Shown here piece by piece: positions 18,797 through 28,880 of a stretch of DNA of 64,000 nt (position 1 is the first letter of the stretch; each line of letters opens with the position of its first letter). Location: NCBI RefSeq assembly GCF_014841565.1, contig NZ_JACYUD010000010.1:62001-126000 (forward strand). Reading direction: 5' to 3'. A program made the translations under genes and the position numbers. The notes under the pieces are model-generated. The model ran no database searches, had not been told where the DNA came from, and was given only the letters and a program-made list of their open reading frames with translations. Source of the stretch: Rhizobium sp. CFBP 8762. GTDB taxonomy: Bacteria > Pseudomonadota > Alphaproteobacteria > Rhizobiales > Rhizobiaceae.

Positions 18797-20176
18797 TTAG
18801 CGGTTTTTTCGAAGCACCGCAGCGTAGAAACCGTCTAGGCCGGAAGCAAAGCCCTCCGGCGTGGGAAGCATTGCCGGGGTTGTACGAAACTCCCCCTTGT
18901 CATTGATCGCATCTTCAAGACCCGGCCAATCCCTGGGGTCAATTTCAACACGCTCGAAATCAGTTCGCTCGCCCAGAACCTTGGCTACGACCATTTCGCC
19001 TTCGCGCGGGTCCAGGGAGCAATTTGAGAAAACCAGCGTTCCGCCGGTTTCCACGAGATTGAGAGCATGGCGCAAGAGACGCACCTGCAAGCCTGCAAGC
19101 TTCTCGATGTCTTGTGGGCCTTTGGTCCATAATACGTCCGGGTGACGGCGGGTGGTGCCGGTGGAGGAACAGGGCGCATCCAGCAACACGGCATCAAATC
19201 GCCGGTCCGGCTTGAAATCTTCCATGTTGGTTTCATGGGTTTCTGCGGATAGGCCTAAACGCTCCAGATTGCTGCGCAGACGTTTTAATCGACTGGCGGA
19301 TTGATCGAGAGCGGTGACCGTTCCCCCCGCCAAAACCAGCTGTGCTGTCTTGCCTCCCGGGGCGGCGCAGAGATCAACGACTGACTTGCCAGTCAGATCA
19401 CCAAACAAACGCGCAGGGATACTGGCTGCAGCATCCTGTACCCACCATTCTCCCTCCGCAAAACCGTCAAGACCAGGAATGCTTCCTGTAAATGCCGGAA
19501 GGCGAACGGAGCCCGTCGGTAGAACGAGGCCAGAAAACGCGGCAGCCCATTTGTCTCTATCACTTTTGACAGATAAATCGATGGCAGCTGGCTCAAGCTG
19601 GGCGTCGGCGATCAGTCGCGCTTGATTCTCGCCATACGCCGCGACAAGCCGCTCGTAGAACCATTTCGGCATTGCGGGAATCGCTTCGGCCGCGTGCCCT
19701 AAAAGCTCCGTCTTCTCTCGTGACAACCGACGAAGCACCGCGTTTACAAGGCTGGCAAACCGCCGATTTCGAGGATCGATGTTGGCTTGTTCCACCGCCA
19801 GATCGACCGCTGAATGGTCAGGAACATCGAGAAACAGGATTTGTGTAGCGGCTGTTACCAGCACATGGTGCAAAGCTCGCGCACCTTCTGGCAGCGGATT
19901 TTGCAACAGAAGGCCGAGCATGGCTTCGATGCGTGGCAATTGCCGGAGGGCTGAGTTAACAATGGCACGCACCAGAGCGCGGTCGGCATCGTTCAGTTCG
20001 CGATAGGCCGGGTTGCCGTGTTCGGAATCCAGAAGGCCATCGAGCGAAGTTCTGCGATCTATAACCGCTGCGAGCATTTTCGCGGCCGCTTGTCTCGCGC
20101 GAAGGCCGGGCTTAAAGGGCCGTTCTTCCTTTGGGGCTCGCTTTGTTTGTTTCGGATTCGAATCGTTTGCTGACAT
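18797..20176 (-). CDS. rsmB: 16S rRNA m5C967 methyltransferase family (RsmB/Sun)
   Basis: The 459-residue protein has an N-terminal NusB-like RNA-binding domain and a C-terminal Rossmann methyltransferase. The SAM-binding motif is VVDLCAAPGGKT, and the two cysteines of the m5C mechanism are C336 in DAPCSSTG and C386 in FSNCSLDP (the usual form is STCS). It methylates C967 of 16S rRNA if it is the orthologue. Its ATG shares one base with the htpX stop (TAATG on the minus strand), so translation is probably coupled to htpX. The Lys/Arg-rich start is preceded only by a weak ribosome site, which fits coupling. Confidence 0.92.
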   Translation of the reverse strand: MSANDSNPKQTKRAPKEERPFKPGLRARQAAAKMLAAVIDRRTSLDGLLDSEHGNPAYRELNDADRALVRAIVNSALRQLPRIEAMLGLLLQNPLPEGARALHHVLVTAATQILFLDVPDHSAVDLAVEQANIDPRNRRFASLVNAVLRRLSREKTELLGHAAEAIPAMPKWFYERLVAAYGENQARLIADAQLEPAAIDLSVKSDRDKWAAAFSGLVLPTGSVRLPAFTGSIPGLDGFAEGEWWVQDAAASIPARLFGDLTGKSVVDLCAAPGGKTAQLVLAGGTVTALDQSASRLKRLRSNLERLGLSAETHETNMEDFKPDRRFDAVLLDAPCSSTGTTRRHPDVLWTKGPQDIEKLAGLQVRLLRHALNLVETGGTLVFSNCSLDPREGEMVVAKVLGERTDFERVEIDPRDWPGLEDAINDKGEFRTTPAMLPTPEGFASGLDGFYAAVLRKNR

Positions 20177-21138
20177 TAAGACCAGGGACCTTTTGGCGGT
20201 TGTGAATCTCCGCGTCCCCATCCCGTTTGTGGAACAGAGCGCGTTTTTCTGACCGCAGTATCAGCCTGCGACTGTGGCGTCGAGTGCGTCTGTCTTTCCT
20301 GTGCCATCTGTTCCAACGCGGCAATCCGATTGGCGGTGTTTGGATGCGTTGAAAACAAGCTGTCCATACGTTCACCTGACAATGGATTAATGATAAACAT
20401 ATGGGCCGTAGCCGGATTGCGCTCTGCTGCAGTGTTGGGGATACGCTCAGCCGCACCTGCGATTTTTGCGAGAGCCGAGGCAAGCCACAGAGGGTTGCCG
20501 CAAATCTCCGCGCCGCGACGGTCTGCTGAATATTCACGGGTACGGCTGATCGCCATTTGAACCAGCATTGCTGCAAAAGGCGCAACAATCATGGCTGCCA
20601 GTACACCGACTATACCCAAGGGATTGTTGTTATTGTTGCGATTGCCGCCGAGAAGAAAGGCAAAGTTACCGAGCATTGAAATCGCACCCGCCAGCGTTGC
20701 AGTGATCGTCATGGTCAACGTGTCACGATACTGAACATGCGCCAGTTCATGGGCCATGACCCCGGATACCTCCTCATAGCTCAGAGCGTTCAAAAGGCCT
20801 GTCGAGGCAGCCACTGCAGCGTTCTCCGGGTTCCGACCTGTCGCAAACGCGTTGGGCTGTGGGTTGTTGATGACATAAACTCTGGGCATAGGAAGGTTCG
20901 CATTTGCTGCCAGCTTTTCAACAAGACCATAAAACTCGGGTGCGCTTTGTGCGTCCACTTCCTGTGCATCATACATCCGCAATACCATGTTGCCCGAGTT
21001 CCAATAGGAAAACAGATTGGCGGCGGCGGCCAACATGAACGCGATCATCATGCCGCCGCGCCCGCCGATCAAATAGCCGACGCCCATGAAAAGGGCGGTC
21101 ATGAAAGCCAGCAACATGGCAGTGCGCATGGTGTTCAT
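20176..21138 (-). CDS. htpX: Zinc metalloprotease HtpX (M48)
   Basis: The 320-residue inner-membrane protease degrades damaged membrane proteins. Two hydrophobic helices lie in the first 45 residues ([18 protein letters not shown] and [13 protein letters not shown]), the zinc motif HELAH is at 130-134, and two more hydrophobic segments follow (about 148-165 and 173-190). The glutamate of [11 protein letters not shown] is the likely third zinc ligand. ATG 21138 has GAGG 8 nt upstream. The C-terminal tail after residue 285 is Gln/Thr-rich and probably disordered. It is co-transcribed with rsmB by a 1-nt overlap. A parS-like site lies 18 bp upstream of the start. Confidence 0.95.
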   Translation of the reverse strand: MNTMRTAMLLAFMTALFMGVGYLIGGRGGMMIAFMLAAAANLFSYWNSGNMVLRMYDAQEVDAQSAPEFYGLVEKLAANANLPMPRVYVINNPQPNAFATGRNPENAAVAASTGLLNALSYEEVSGVMAHELAHVQYRDTLTMTITATLAGAISMLGNFAFLLGGNRNNNNNPLGIVGVLAAMIVAPFAAMLVQMAISRTREYSADRRGAEICGNPLWLASALAKIAGAAERIPNTAAERNPATAHMFIINPLSGERMDSLFSTHPNTANRIAALEQMAQERQTHSTPQSQADTAVRKTRSVPQTGWGRGDSQPPKGPWS

Positions 21139-21155
21139 CGGCAAGTCCTCGTCAT

Positions 21156-21171
21156 TGTTTCACGTGAATCA
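21156..21171. promoter_or_regulatory. parS-like site 2
   Basis: TGTTTCACGTGAATCA matches 15 of 16 positions of TGTTTCACGTGAAACA. It lies between htpX and the divergent DUF1674 gene. Confidence 0.75.
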
Positions 21172-21246
21172 TTTTCATTTTATGCTTGTGCTATATAATG
21201 GTTGGGAAATACGGTTATTCAATATGTCAGATCAGTTGAGGATCGG

Positions 21247-21447
21247 ATGATAAGCGATAATGACAACACGCCCCAGCCTTCTGCCCGCAAAATTTCGCCG
21301 GCCGCCCAGCGTGCTCTTAAAGAGGCTGAGGAAAGGCGTGAGGCGCAACGCGCCAAGGAAATGCCTGTCGAAATCGGCGGTCGGGGCGGCGCTGATCCCG
21401 CTCGTTTTGGGGATTGGGAAATAGATGGACGCGCAATCGATTTCTGA
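21247..21447 (+). CDS. DUF1674 protein, SdhAF4-like
   Basis: A 66-residue protein. The C-terminal part, EIGGRGGADPARFGDWE followed by AIDF, is the conserved DUF1674 signature. The family includes SDHAF4, which helps assemble the flavinated subunit of succinate dehydrogenase in mitochondria and related bacteria; a similar role here is inferred. The N-terminal half is charged and helical. The start ATG 21247 follows GAGGAT, and an in-frame upstream start at 21202 is less likely. No sdh genes are in the window. Confidence 0.85.
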   Translation: MISDNDNTPQPSARKISPAAQRALKEAEERREAQRAKEMPVEIGGRGGADPARFGDWEIDGRAIDF

Positions 21448-21494
21448 GAATCGATTCTTGTTGACCTTTAAGAGAAATTGAATATTTTCCTTTT

Positions 21495-21986
21495 ATGGGA
21501 AAATATTTGTTATCAGTTTATGCCTGCCTTGTAGCGATGGGTACCGCCTTTTCCGCTTTAGCGGAACAGGTAACCGGACCGGTCTCCGCTTACGTCGTTC
21601 GTGTTGTCGATGGCGATACCCTGCTTGTAAATGCCCGACCCTGGCCCCAGCAGATTGTTGAAGTCTATGTCCGTCTGCGTGGTATCGACGCGCCTGAAAT
21701 TCGCTCATCCTGCGAAACAACCCGCAGCGCGGGCAAACGGGCGCAGGATGCGTTGGAAAGCCTGACATCAGGCCGAGTGGTCCATCTCAGCAATATCGAT
21801 GGAGACAAATATTTTGGTCGAGTTCTGGCAGATGTTCTCATGGAAGACGGTACGAATGTCTCGGCCTACCTTGTTACCCAAGGTCTTGCCTTGGGCTATG
21901 ACGGGGGCAAGCGAAAGGTTTCCGTTTGCCCCAGCCAAGCGTCGTATGATCCTACTCGACCTTACGATTTTGACGGTTCTCAATAA
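21495..21986 (+). CDS. Secreted thermonuclease-family (SNase-like) protein
   Basis: The 163-residue protein has a signal peptide ending near ALA-EQV (residues 1-24) and one SNase-like domain. VDGDT (38-42) gives the Ca-binding aspartates, RLRGIDAPE holds R62 and E68, and YFGRVL holds R109, the expected catalytic set of staphylococcal nuclease. It is therefore probably an active periplasmic or secreted nuclease. No strong ribosome site precedes ATG 21495. Its last 35 bases overlap the 3' end of the convergent acs gene. The 47-bp gap after the DUF1674 gene could make one transcript. Confidence 0.85.
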   Translation: MGKYLLSVYACLVAMGTAFSALAEQVTGPVSAYVVRVVDGDTLLVNARPWPQQIVEVYVRLRGIDAPEIRSSCETTRSAGKRAQDALESLTSGRVVHLSNIDGDKYFGRVLADVLMEDGTNVSAYLVTQGLALGYDGGKRKVSVCPSQASYDPTRPYDFDGSQ

Positions 21987-23907
21987 GGTCCGTCACCACG
22001 GCAGGGTCCGCCAAAGTCGAGGTGTCGCCAAGCGCATCGTAATCATCCTCGGCAATCTTGCGCAGAATTCGCCGCATGATTTTGCCAGAGCGTGTCTTGG
22101 GTAGACCAGGCGCAAACTGAATTTTGTCCGGAGCGGCGATTGGGCCAATTTCAGAGCGGACATGCTTGATCAACGCATCTCGCAGACCATCCGAACCCTC
22201 CTGCCCTGCCATCAACGAAACATAGCAATAAATACCTTGTCCTTTGAGGGAATGCGGATATCCGACAACTGCCGCCTCAGAAACAAGATGATGCGAAACG
22301 AGGGCAGACTCAACCTCCGCCGTTCCCAACCGGTGTCCTGAAACGTTTAGCACGTCATCCACACGGCCGGTAATCCAGTAATATCCATCCTCATCCCGCC
22401 GGCAGCCATCGCCGGTAAAATACTTGCCCTTGTAGGTGGAAAAGTACGTCTGAATGAAGCGTGCGTGATCGCCATAGACACTGCGCATTTGCCCCGGCCA
22501 GCTATCGGTGATGCAGAGATTGCCATCGGCAGCACCCTCCAACACGTTTCCTTCGCCGTCCACAAGTTGCGGCTTGATACCGAAGAAAGGGCGCGTGGCG
22601 GAACCGGGTTTCAGATCGGTTGCGCCGGGCAGGGGCGTGATGAGAATACCGCCCGTCTCCGTCTGCCACCAGGTATCGACCACCGGGCAGCGGGCTTCCC
22701 CTACGACATTGTAATACCATTCCCACGCTTCAGGATTGATCGGCTCACCAACCGATCCCAAAAGCCGCAGCGAGGAGCGGGTAGAGCGTGTCACGAAGTG
22801 ATTGCCAGCCCCCATCAGGGACCGGATCGCCGTGGGTGCGGTATAAAAGATATTGACCTTGTGCTTATCGATCACTTCCCAGAACCGGCCCTGATCAGGA
22901 AAGTTAGGCACCCCTTCAAACATTAACGTTGTGGCGCAATTGGCCAGCGGCCCGTAGACAATGTAGGAATGGCCTGTGATCCAGCCGACATCGGCGGTGC
23001 ACCAGTAAATATCCCCATCGTGATAATCGAAAACATATTCATGCGTCATTGACGCGTAGACAAGGTAGCCGCCTGTGGTGTGAAGCACACCCTTTGGCTT
23101 ACCCGTGGAGCCTGACGTGTAGAGAATAAACAGCGGATCTTCTGCCCGCATTCTGACCGGCGGGCACTCCGGCCGGACACTGGCTATTTCCTGATGATAC
23201 CAGAGATCGCGCCCCGGTGCCCACGCGGTCTTGCCCCCGGTGCGCCGCACGACCAACACCTTGTTGACGATGACATATTGCTTGGCAGCAATATCGATGG
23301 CGGTATCCGTGTTTTCTTTCAGCGATACGGGACGGCCACCGCGTACGCCCTCATCGCAGGTGATGACGAAAGTCGATTCACAATCGACGATACGCCCCGC
23401 CAGTGCCTCGGGCGAAAAACCACCGAAAACAACGGAGTGAATAGCGCCAATGCGTGCGCATGCCAGCATCGCATAGGCGGCTTCGGGGATCATCGGCATA
23501 TAGATGGTAACGCGGTCACCCTTCTTGACACCATGCTTCTTCATCACATTGGCAAGGCGGCAAACCTGCTCGTAAAGCATGTTGTAGGTGATTTTCTTGT
23601 CGATATAGGGGTTGTCGCCCTCCCATATGATCGCAGTCCGCTCACCGTGAGTTTTCAGATGCCGGTCGATACAGTTGTAGGACACGTTGAGGAAGCCGTC
23701 CTCATACCAGCGAATGGGAACCTTGCCACGAAAGGAGGTATTCTTGACCTTTGTGTAGGGCTTGAACCAGTCCAGCCGACGACCGTGTTTGCCCCAGAAC
23801 TTGTCCGGATCTTCGAGACTTTCCTCGTACCATTTCTGATATTTGTCGTCGTCGATCAGCGCCCGGCTTTTGGCCGTTTTCAGCACAGGATAGGTTTTTA
23901 CGGTCAT
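21952..23907 (-). CDS. acs: Acetyl-CoA synthetase (AMP-forming)
   Basis: The 651-residue enzyme activates acetate to acetyl-CoA through acetyl-AMP. [13 protein letters not shown] is the AMP-binding motif, WWQTETGG the adenylation motif and ITGRVDD the hinge. [10 protein letters not shown] holds K609, the lysine that is acetylated to switch the enzyme off in known homologues. GGAGGAG lies 7 nt upstream of ATG 23907, one of the best ribosome sites in the window; an in-frame upstream extension is ignored. The stop lies inside the 3' end of the SNase-like gene, a 35-bp convergent overlap. It diverges from trcR across 224 bp. Confidence 0.97.
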   Translation of the reverse strand: MTVKTYPVLKTAKSRALIDDDKYQKWYEESLEDPDKFWGKHGRRLDWFKPYTKVKNTSFRGKVPIRWYEDGFLNVSYNCIDRHLKTHGERTAIIWEGDNPYIDKKITYNMLYEQVCRLANVMKKHGVKKGDRVTIYMPMIPEAAYAMLACARIGAIHSVVFGGFSPEALAGRIVDCESTFVITCDEGVRGGRPVSLKENTDTAIDIAAKQYVIVNKVLVVRRTGGKTAWAPGRDLWYHQEIASVRPECPPVRMRAEDPLFILYTSGSTGKPKGVLHTTGGYLVYASMTHEYVFDYHDGDIYWCTADVGWITGHSYIVYGPLANCATTLMFEGVPNFPDQGRFWEVIDKHKVNIFYTAPTAIRSLMGAGNHFVTRSTRSSLRLLGSVGEPINPEAWEWYYNVVGEARCPVVDTWWQTETGGILITPLPGATDLKPGSATRPFFGIKPQLVDGEGNVLEGAADGNLCITDSWPGQMRSVYGDHARFIQTYFSTYKGKYFTGDGCRRDEDGYYWITGRVDDVLNVSGHRLGTAEVESALVSHHLVSEAAVVGYPHSLKGQGIYCYVSLMAGQEGSDGLRDALIKHVRSEIGPIAAPDKIQFAPGLPKTRSGKIMRRILRKIAEDDYDALGDTSTLADPAVVTDLIENRQNRKVE

Positions 23908-24131
23908 CAGGCACTCCTCCTTATCAGCATCGTGGCAACATCGCACCACAATGTCCTCTCCGCCAATTGATAGCATTTCTGCTTTCGGGAGCAATGGCGA
24001 GCAATGCAAATGCTGCATTCAAGAATTGCAATTGCGCAGGAGTGGCGCTATAGACACGATAATTTCCCGGAAATTGGTGGCTAAAATCCACGACCGCGAC
24101 ACCGGCGCGGACGGACAGAAGGACTGTATCC
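23908..24131. promoter_or_regulatory. Divergent intergenic region, acs / trcR
   Basis: A 224-bp gap that must contain promoters for both genes. AT-rich short repeats (GCAATG, GCAAATGC, TTGCAATTGC) lie at about 23990-24040. No clear operator or promoter box could be assigned. Confidence 0.35.
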
Positions 24132-24830
24132 ATGGCTCAACAATTGCTCATGCCCAAAGCAACGGCCGTATGGCTTGTTGACAACACTGCACTGTCGTTC
24201 GACCAGATTGCCCAGTTTTGCAAGCTTCACCCGCTGGAAGTCAAAGCGATTGCCGATGGTGAATCGTCGCAGGGCATCAAGGGCCTCGATCCCATTTCCA
24301 CCGGTCAGCTTTCGCGCGATGAAATCGAACGCGCCGAGAAAAACCCGGACCACAAGTTGAAGCTGTCCGATCCGAAGGTGCGTGTCCCGGAATCCAAGCG
24401 CAAAGGCCCGCGTTACACACCGGTTTCGCGCCGTCAGGACCGCCCGAACGCTATTTTGTGGATTGTTCGCAACCATCCCGAACTAAAGGATGCGCAAATT
24501 TCGCGTCTTGTTGGCACCACCAAGTCAACGATTGAGCAAATTCGCGACCGCAGCCACTGGAACTCTGCCAACCTGACACCGATGGACCCGGTCACATTGG
24601 GTCTGTGCACCCAGATCGATCTGGACCTTGAGGTTGAACGCGCTTCGAAAAACCGTCCGCTGCCGACGACTGCCGAACTCGGCGCAACGCTGGCTTCCGC
24701 GCAGGAAACGGAGAAGCTCGATTACGGCCATGAGCGCGAAGAGGAAAAGGAAATCGACGCCGATGCCGTCTTTGCAAAGCTGAAATCGCTGAAATCCAGC
24801 CAGCCGGATGACGAAGACGACGCTTACTAA
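24132..24830 (+). CDS. trcR: Cell-cycle transcriptional regulator TrcR (DUF1013)
   Basis: A 232-residue DUF1013-family protein, confined to Alphaproteobacteria and now called TrcR in databases. The N-terminus MPKATAVWLVDNTALSFDQ and the middle block PNAILWIVRNHPELKDAQIS followed by VGTTKSTIEQIRDR are family hallmarks; the latter looks like a helix-turn-helix. The acidic C-terminus (about 205-232) is likely disordered. AAGGA lies 8 nt before ATG 24132. A perfect terminator follows the stop immediately, so the gene is monocistronic. The regulon in this organism is not known. Confidence 0.85.
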   Translation: MAQQLLMPKATAVWLVDNTALSFDQIAQFCKLHPLEVKAIADGESSQGIKGLDPISTGQLSRDEIERAEKNPDHKLKLSDPKVRVPESKRKGPRYTPVSRRQDRPNAILWIVRNHPELKDAQISRLVGTTKSTIEQIRDRSHWNSANLTPMDPVTLGLCTQIDLDLEVERASKNRPLPTTAELGATLASAQETEKLDYGHEREEEKEIDADAVFAKLKSLKSSQPDDEDDAY

Positions 24831-24868
24831 AGTACTAAAAACCCCGCGAAAGCGGGGTTTTTAGTACT
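24831..24868. terminator. Bidirectional terminator between trcR and yggS
   Basis: A perfect 17-bp stem (24831-24847 and 24852-24868) with a GAAA tetraloop. It starts at the base after the trcR TAA and ends 4 bp before the yggS stop, so both convergent genes share it. The T-runs inside the arms suit both directions. Confidence 0.95.
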
Positions 24869-24872
24869 TGCG

Positions 24873-25532
24873 TTATCGTTGCCCAAAAATGGCAGAGCCG
24901 ACACGGACACTGGTAGCACCGAACGGAATGGCGGTTTCAAAATCGCCGGACATACCCATGGACAGCTTCTCAACACCGCTTTCTGCCGCCAGCTTGCGCA
25001 GCAGCGCGAAATGCGGACCGGGGTTTTCATCTGCCGGGGGAATGCACATCAACCCCTCGACAGTCAGTCCCAGCTCATCCCGGCATAAAGCAACAAACGC
25101 AACCGTATCATCCGGGGCTATTCCCGCTTTCTGCGGTTCCAATCCGGTATTGACCTGCACATACACACGCACCGGACGGTTCTGCTGCGTGATCTCGGCC
25201 GCGATGGCGCGTGCAATCTTTTCACGATCGATCGTTTCCACAACATCAAAGAGCGCAACCGCGTCCGCAGCCTTGTTGGATTGCAGCGGCCCGATGAGAT
25301 GAAGTTCCAGATCCGGAAAAGCCTGTTTCAGCGCGGGCCATTTGCCCTGTGCTTCCTGAACCCGGTTTTCACCAAAAACACGCTGTCCCGCATCGATTGC
25401 CTGCCCGGCGACGTCGGCGCCAAATGTCTTTGACACAGCCACCAAAGTTACCGAACCATCCTCGCGTCCTGCCTCTTTTTCCGCATGTGTGATACGGTCG
25501 CGAATGTCGTTCAGGCGTTCAGGCAGATCCAT
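24873..25532 (-). CDS. yggS: Pyridoxal phosphate homeostasis protein (YggS/PLPBP)
   Basis: A 219-residue one-domain PLP-binding protein with the fold of alanine racemase's barrel but no known reaction; family members buffer PLP and affect amino-acid pools. K35 in LVAVSKTF is the expected PLP lysine. FGENRVQEAQ, HLIGPLQSNK and SMGMSGDFETAI are family motifs, and the end VRVGSAIFGQR binds the phosphate. AAAGGG stands before ATG 25532. An inverted repeat (25553-25585) lies just upstream. Confidence 0.94.
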   Translation of the reverse strand: MDLPERLNDIRDRITHAEKEAGREDGSVTLVAVSKTFGADVAGQAIDAGQRVFGENRVQEAQGKWPALKQAFPDLELHLIGPLQSNKAADAVALFDVVETIDREKIARAIAAEITQQNRPVRVYVQVNTGLEPQKAGIAPDDTVAFVALCRDELGLTVEGLMCIPPADENPGPHFALLRKLAAESGVEKLSMGMSGDFETAIPFGATSVRVGSAIFGQR

Positions 25533-25552
25533 GATGTATTCCCTTTCGTGAA

Positions 25553-25585
25553 GCAAACCGAACTAGTGAATATATTGCGGTTTGC
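25553..25585. promoter_or_regulatory. Inverted repeat upstream of yggS
   Basis: GCAAACCG at 25553-25560 and CGGTTTGC at 25578-25585, a perfect 8-bp inverted repeat around a 17-nt AT-rich spacer, starting 21 bp upstream of the yggS start codon. It could be an operator or a leader hairpin; no regulator is assigned. Confidence 0.35.
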
Positions 25586-25698
25586 CAAGCATTGTCTCTG
25601 CCGAAACTCGGTCCAAAACATCTGCGAAACTTGACCCTACGCTGGTTTCATGGTGAAGGTCAGCCCGAATCGTCAAGTAATGTCGGAATGAATGACCC

Positions 25699-28329
25699 AT
25701 GGCCATAGAACGTTATAATCCGCGAGAAGCTGAGCCACGCTGGCAGGAAAAATGGAACGCTGAACAGGTTTTTCTCACCAGCAATGATGATGCGCGTGAA
25801 AAGTACTATGTGCTTGAAATGTTTCCGTATCCATCCGGACGCATTCACATGGGTCACGTGCGCAACTATGCTATGGGCGATGTCGTCGCCCGCTTCAAGC
25901 GCGCACGCGGCTACAATGTTCTGCATCCTATGGGCTGGGACGCGTTCGGCATGCCGGCCGAAAACGCCGCCATGCAGAACAAGGTCCATCCAAAAGCATG
26001 GACGTACCAGAACATCGACACCATGCGGGCGCAGTTGAAGTCCATGGGGCTGTCACTCGATTGGTCGCGTGAATTTGCAACCTGCGATGTCGAATATTAT
26101 CAGCGTCAGCAGTATCTGTTTCTGGATTTTCTGGAAAAAGGGTTGGTCTACCGCAAGCAATCGAAGGTCAACTGGGACCCGGTCGATCATACGGTTCTGG
26201 CCAATGAGCAGGTTATTGACGGGCGCGGCTGGCGCTCCGGCGCGCTGGTTGAGCAGCGTGAACTGACGCAGTGGTTCTTCCGCATTACTGATTTCAGCCA
26301 GGACCTGCTTGATTCACTCGATACGCTGGACCAGTGGCCTGAAAAAGTGCGGCTGATGCAGAAGAACTGGATCGGACGCTCGGAAGGCCTGACTGTGCGC
26401 TGGGAGATCGTGCCCGGTACCGTGGAGACAGCAGAGCGTGACGTCGCTGTCTATACCACACGCCCGGATACGTTGTTTGGCGCATCCTTCCTGGCCATCG
26501 CGGCGGACCATCCGCTGGCGCGTCAGGCGGCCACGATGAACCCCGCCATCGAAGAGTTTTGTGAGGAATGCCGTCGGGCCGGCACATCGCTGGCAGCGCT
26601 GGAAACGGCTGAAAAGCGGGGCATCGATACTGGTATTCGCGTCAGGCATCCTTTGGATGACAGCTGGACGCTGCCGGTTTACGTGGCAAACTTTGTGCTG
26701 ATGGACTACGGAACCGGTGCAATTTTTGGCTGCCCTTCGGGTGACCAGCGCGATCTGGACTTTGCACGCAAGTATGATCTGCCTGTCGTTCCCGTGGTCA
26801 TGCCAGCGGGCGGCGATGCGGCCTCGTTTAAGGTGGGAACCGAAGCCTATGTCGGCGACGGTGTGATGATCAATTCGCGTTTTCTCGATGGTTTGACGAC
26901 CGACGAGGCCTTTGAACAAATTGCCACGAAGCTCCGCGAACAGGACTTGTTCGGCACACCGCAGGCCGAACGCAAGGTCAATTTCCGCCTGCGTGATTGG
27001 GGGATTTCGCGTCAGCGCTACTGGGGTTGCCCTATTCCGGTGATCCACTGCGAAGCGTGCGGTGTGGTGCCTGTGCCAAAAGCCGATCTGCCCGTGCAAC
27101 TCCCAGATGATGTAACGTTCGACCAGCCGGGGAACCCGCTTGACCGCCATCCGACATGGCGGCACGTATCCTGCCCGCACTGCGGAGCGGATGCACGCCG
27201 GGAAACGGATACCATGGACACATTTGTGGATTCCTCATGGTACTTCACCCGCTTTACAGCGCCGTGGGAAGACCTGCCCACAAACCCGGACATCGCCAAT
27301 AGCTGGCTGCCGGTCGACCAGTATATCGGCGGTATCGAGCACGCGATCCTGCATCTGCTTTATTCGCGGTTCTTTACGCGCGCTATGCGCGCCACGGGCC
27401 ACGTCGATGTTAGTGAGCCCTTCAAGGGCCTGTTCACGCAGGGCATGGTGGTGCATGAAACCTATGCGCGGGGCGAAGGCGCATCACGTGAGTGGATCGC
27501 TCCCGTCGATATTCGGATCGTGGATGATGCCGGTGGACGCCGGGCCGTTCATTCGGCCACTGGTGAGACCCTCACGATTGGCTCAATCGAAAAGATGTCG
27601 AAATCCAAAAAGAACGTTGTTGATCCGGATGATATCATTGCGTCCTACGGAGCCGATACGGCACGGTTCTTCATGCTGTCAGACTCCCCGCCGGATCGTG
27701 ACGTTATATGGTCAGAAGCGGGTGTAGAAGGCTCCCATCGTTTTGTGCAACGCGCCTGGCGCTTGATTGCCGAAGCTGCCCCTCACCTCAAAACCGTCGC
27801 CAGTGCGCCTGCCACATCCGGAGAAGCCTTGTCTGTGTCTCAGGCGGCACACAGAACACTGAAGGCCGTTGAAGTCGATTATGACAAGCTCGCCTTCAAC
27901 AAGGCCGTGGCGCGTATCTATGAGCTCGTCAACACGCTTGCATCGCCTTTAACAAAGGTTTCCACGGGCACGCAGGACGAATCCTACTGCGCTGCGGTCC
28001 GCAACGCTGTGGATATCCTGATTGCTTTGATCGCTCCGATGATGCCGCATCTGGCCGAAGAGTGCTGGCAGGAGATCGGCAATACTGGTCTGGTCGCGCA
28101 GACCGCTTGGCCAACCTATCTACCAGAACTGACCGTTGAAAACGACATCACGCTGCCGGTTCAAATCAACGGAAAGAAACGGGCAGATTTGACAATCGCA
28201 CGGGATGCCGATCAAAATAGGATCGAGCAGGCCGTTCTGGCAATGGACGTTGTTAAAGCCGCGCTCAATGGCAAAACGCCGCGAAAGATCATTGTGGTAC
28301 CGCAGAGGATCGTAAATGTCGTTGTTTAA
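25699..28329 (+). CDS. leuS: Leucyl-tRNA synthetase
   Basis: The 876-residue class I synthetase charges tRNA-Leu. The HIGH box appears as HMGH (residues 50-53) in [14 protein letters not shown], and KMSKS is at 632-636. Between them lies the large CP1 editing domain (about 225-420), with the threonine-rich [11 protein letters not shown] at its start and [17 protein letters not shown] containing the conserved aspartate. The end is the usual LeuS C-terminal domain. The length is typical (860-880). No strong ribosome site is seen at ATG 25699. The last 14 bases overlap lptE. Confidence 0.98.
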   Translation: MAIERYNPREAEPRWQEKWNAEQVFLTSNDDAREKYYVLEMFPYPSGRIHMGHVRNYAMGDVVARFKRARGYNVLHPMGWDAFGMPAENAAMQNKVHPKAWTYQNIDTMRAQLKSMGLSLDWSREFATCDVEYYQRQQYLFLDFLEKGLVYRKQSKVNWDPVDHTVLANEQVIDGRGWRSGALVEQRELTQWFFRITDFSQDLLDSLDTLDQWPEKVRLMQKNWIGRSEGLTVRWEIVPGTVETAERDVAVYTTRPDTLFGASFLAIAADHPLARQAATMNPAIEEFCEECRRAGTSLAALETAEKRGIDTGIRVRHPLDDSWTLPVYVANFVLMDYGTGAIFGCPSGDQRDLDFARKYDLPVVPVVMPAGGDAASFKVGTEAYVGDGVMINSRFLDGLTTDEAFEQIATKLREQDLFGTPQAERKVNFRLRDWGISRQRYWGCPIPVIHCEACGVVPVPKADLPVQLPDDVTFDQPGNPLDRHPTWRHVSCPHCGADARRETDTMDTFVDSSWYFTRFTAPWEDLPTNPDIANSWLPVDQYIGGIEHAILHLLYSRFFTRAMRATGHVDVSEPFKGLFTQGMVVHETYARGEGASREWIAPVDIRIVDDAGGRRAVHSATGETLTIGSIEKMSKSKKNVVDPDDIIASYGADTARFFMLSDSPPDRDVIWSEAGVEGSHRFVQRAWRLIAEAAPHLKTVASAPATSGEALSVSQAAHRTLKAVEVDYDKLAFNKAVARIYELVNTLASPLTKVSTGTQDESYCAAVRNAVDILIALIAPMMPHLAEECWQEIGNTGLVAQTAWPTYLPELTVENDITLPVQINGKKRADLTIARDADQNRIEQAVLAMDVVKAALNGKTPRKIIVVPQRIVNVVV

Positions 28330-28840
28330 CCTGTCATCGACCCTTCGCGGTCTGCGTTGTGGTTTGGCCTCGCTGATCGTTCTTGGCACGCTGTCCGCGT
28401 GCCAGGTCAAGCCACTCTATTCCGAAAGCTCGCCTGTTAGCCAGAACCTTGGCTCGATTGGAATTTCAGAAGCCAACACCCGCGTCGGTCAGGAAGTTCG
28501 CAACCAGTTGATATTTTTGACTTCTGGCGGGGCAGGGGAGCCATCGTCACCACGGTATAATCTGGCTTTACAGGTCAGCTCTACGGTCATCGGCGCGCTG
28601 TACGACCAAGCCGGCGATACGCCTCAAGCTGGTCGAATTGTTGTCTACGCCGATTTCAACTTGACGGAAGCGTCAACGGGAAAGACCCTCAAATCAGGAC
28701 GCCGGTCGAGCGTGGCGCTGGTTGATTTCCCGACACAGGAATTTGCAAAAGTCAGAGCTATTCGTGATGGCGAGAACCGTGCAGCGCGGGAGCTGGCGGA
28801 AATGATCAGGGGTGAACTGGCACTCGTTGTCAGCCGATAG
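28316..28840 (+). CDS. lptE: LptE-like lipopolysaccharide-assembly lipoprotein
   Basis: The 174-residue protein has a lipoprotein signal peptide with lipobox LSAC and lipidated C29, so it sits in the outer membrane. LptE plugs the LptD barrel that inserts lipopolysaccharide. Sequence similarity within this family is low; the call rests on the lipobox, VKPLYSE, size, and position between leuS and holA, the standard order in Proteobacteria. Its ATG lies inside leuS (14-bp overlap) with AGAGGA upstream, implying coupled translation. Confidence 0.85.
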   Translation: MSLFNLSSTLRGLRCGLASLIVLGTLSACQVKPLYSESSPVSQNLGSIGISEANTRVGQEVRNQLIFLTSGGAGEPSSPRYNLALQVSSTVIGALYDQAGDTPQAGRIVVYADFNLTEASTGKTLKSGRRSSVALVDFPTQEFAKVRAIRDGENRAARELAEMIRGELALVVSR

Positions 28841-28880
28841 GAATTCAGTTCAAGTCGGAAACCGGTCGGTTCAGAGTATT

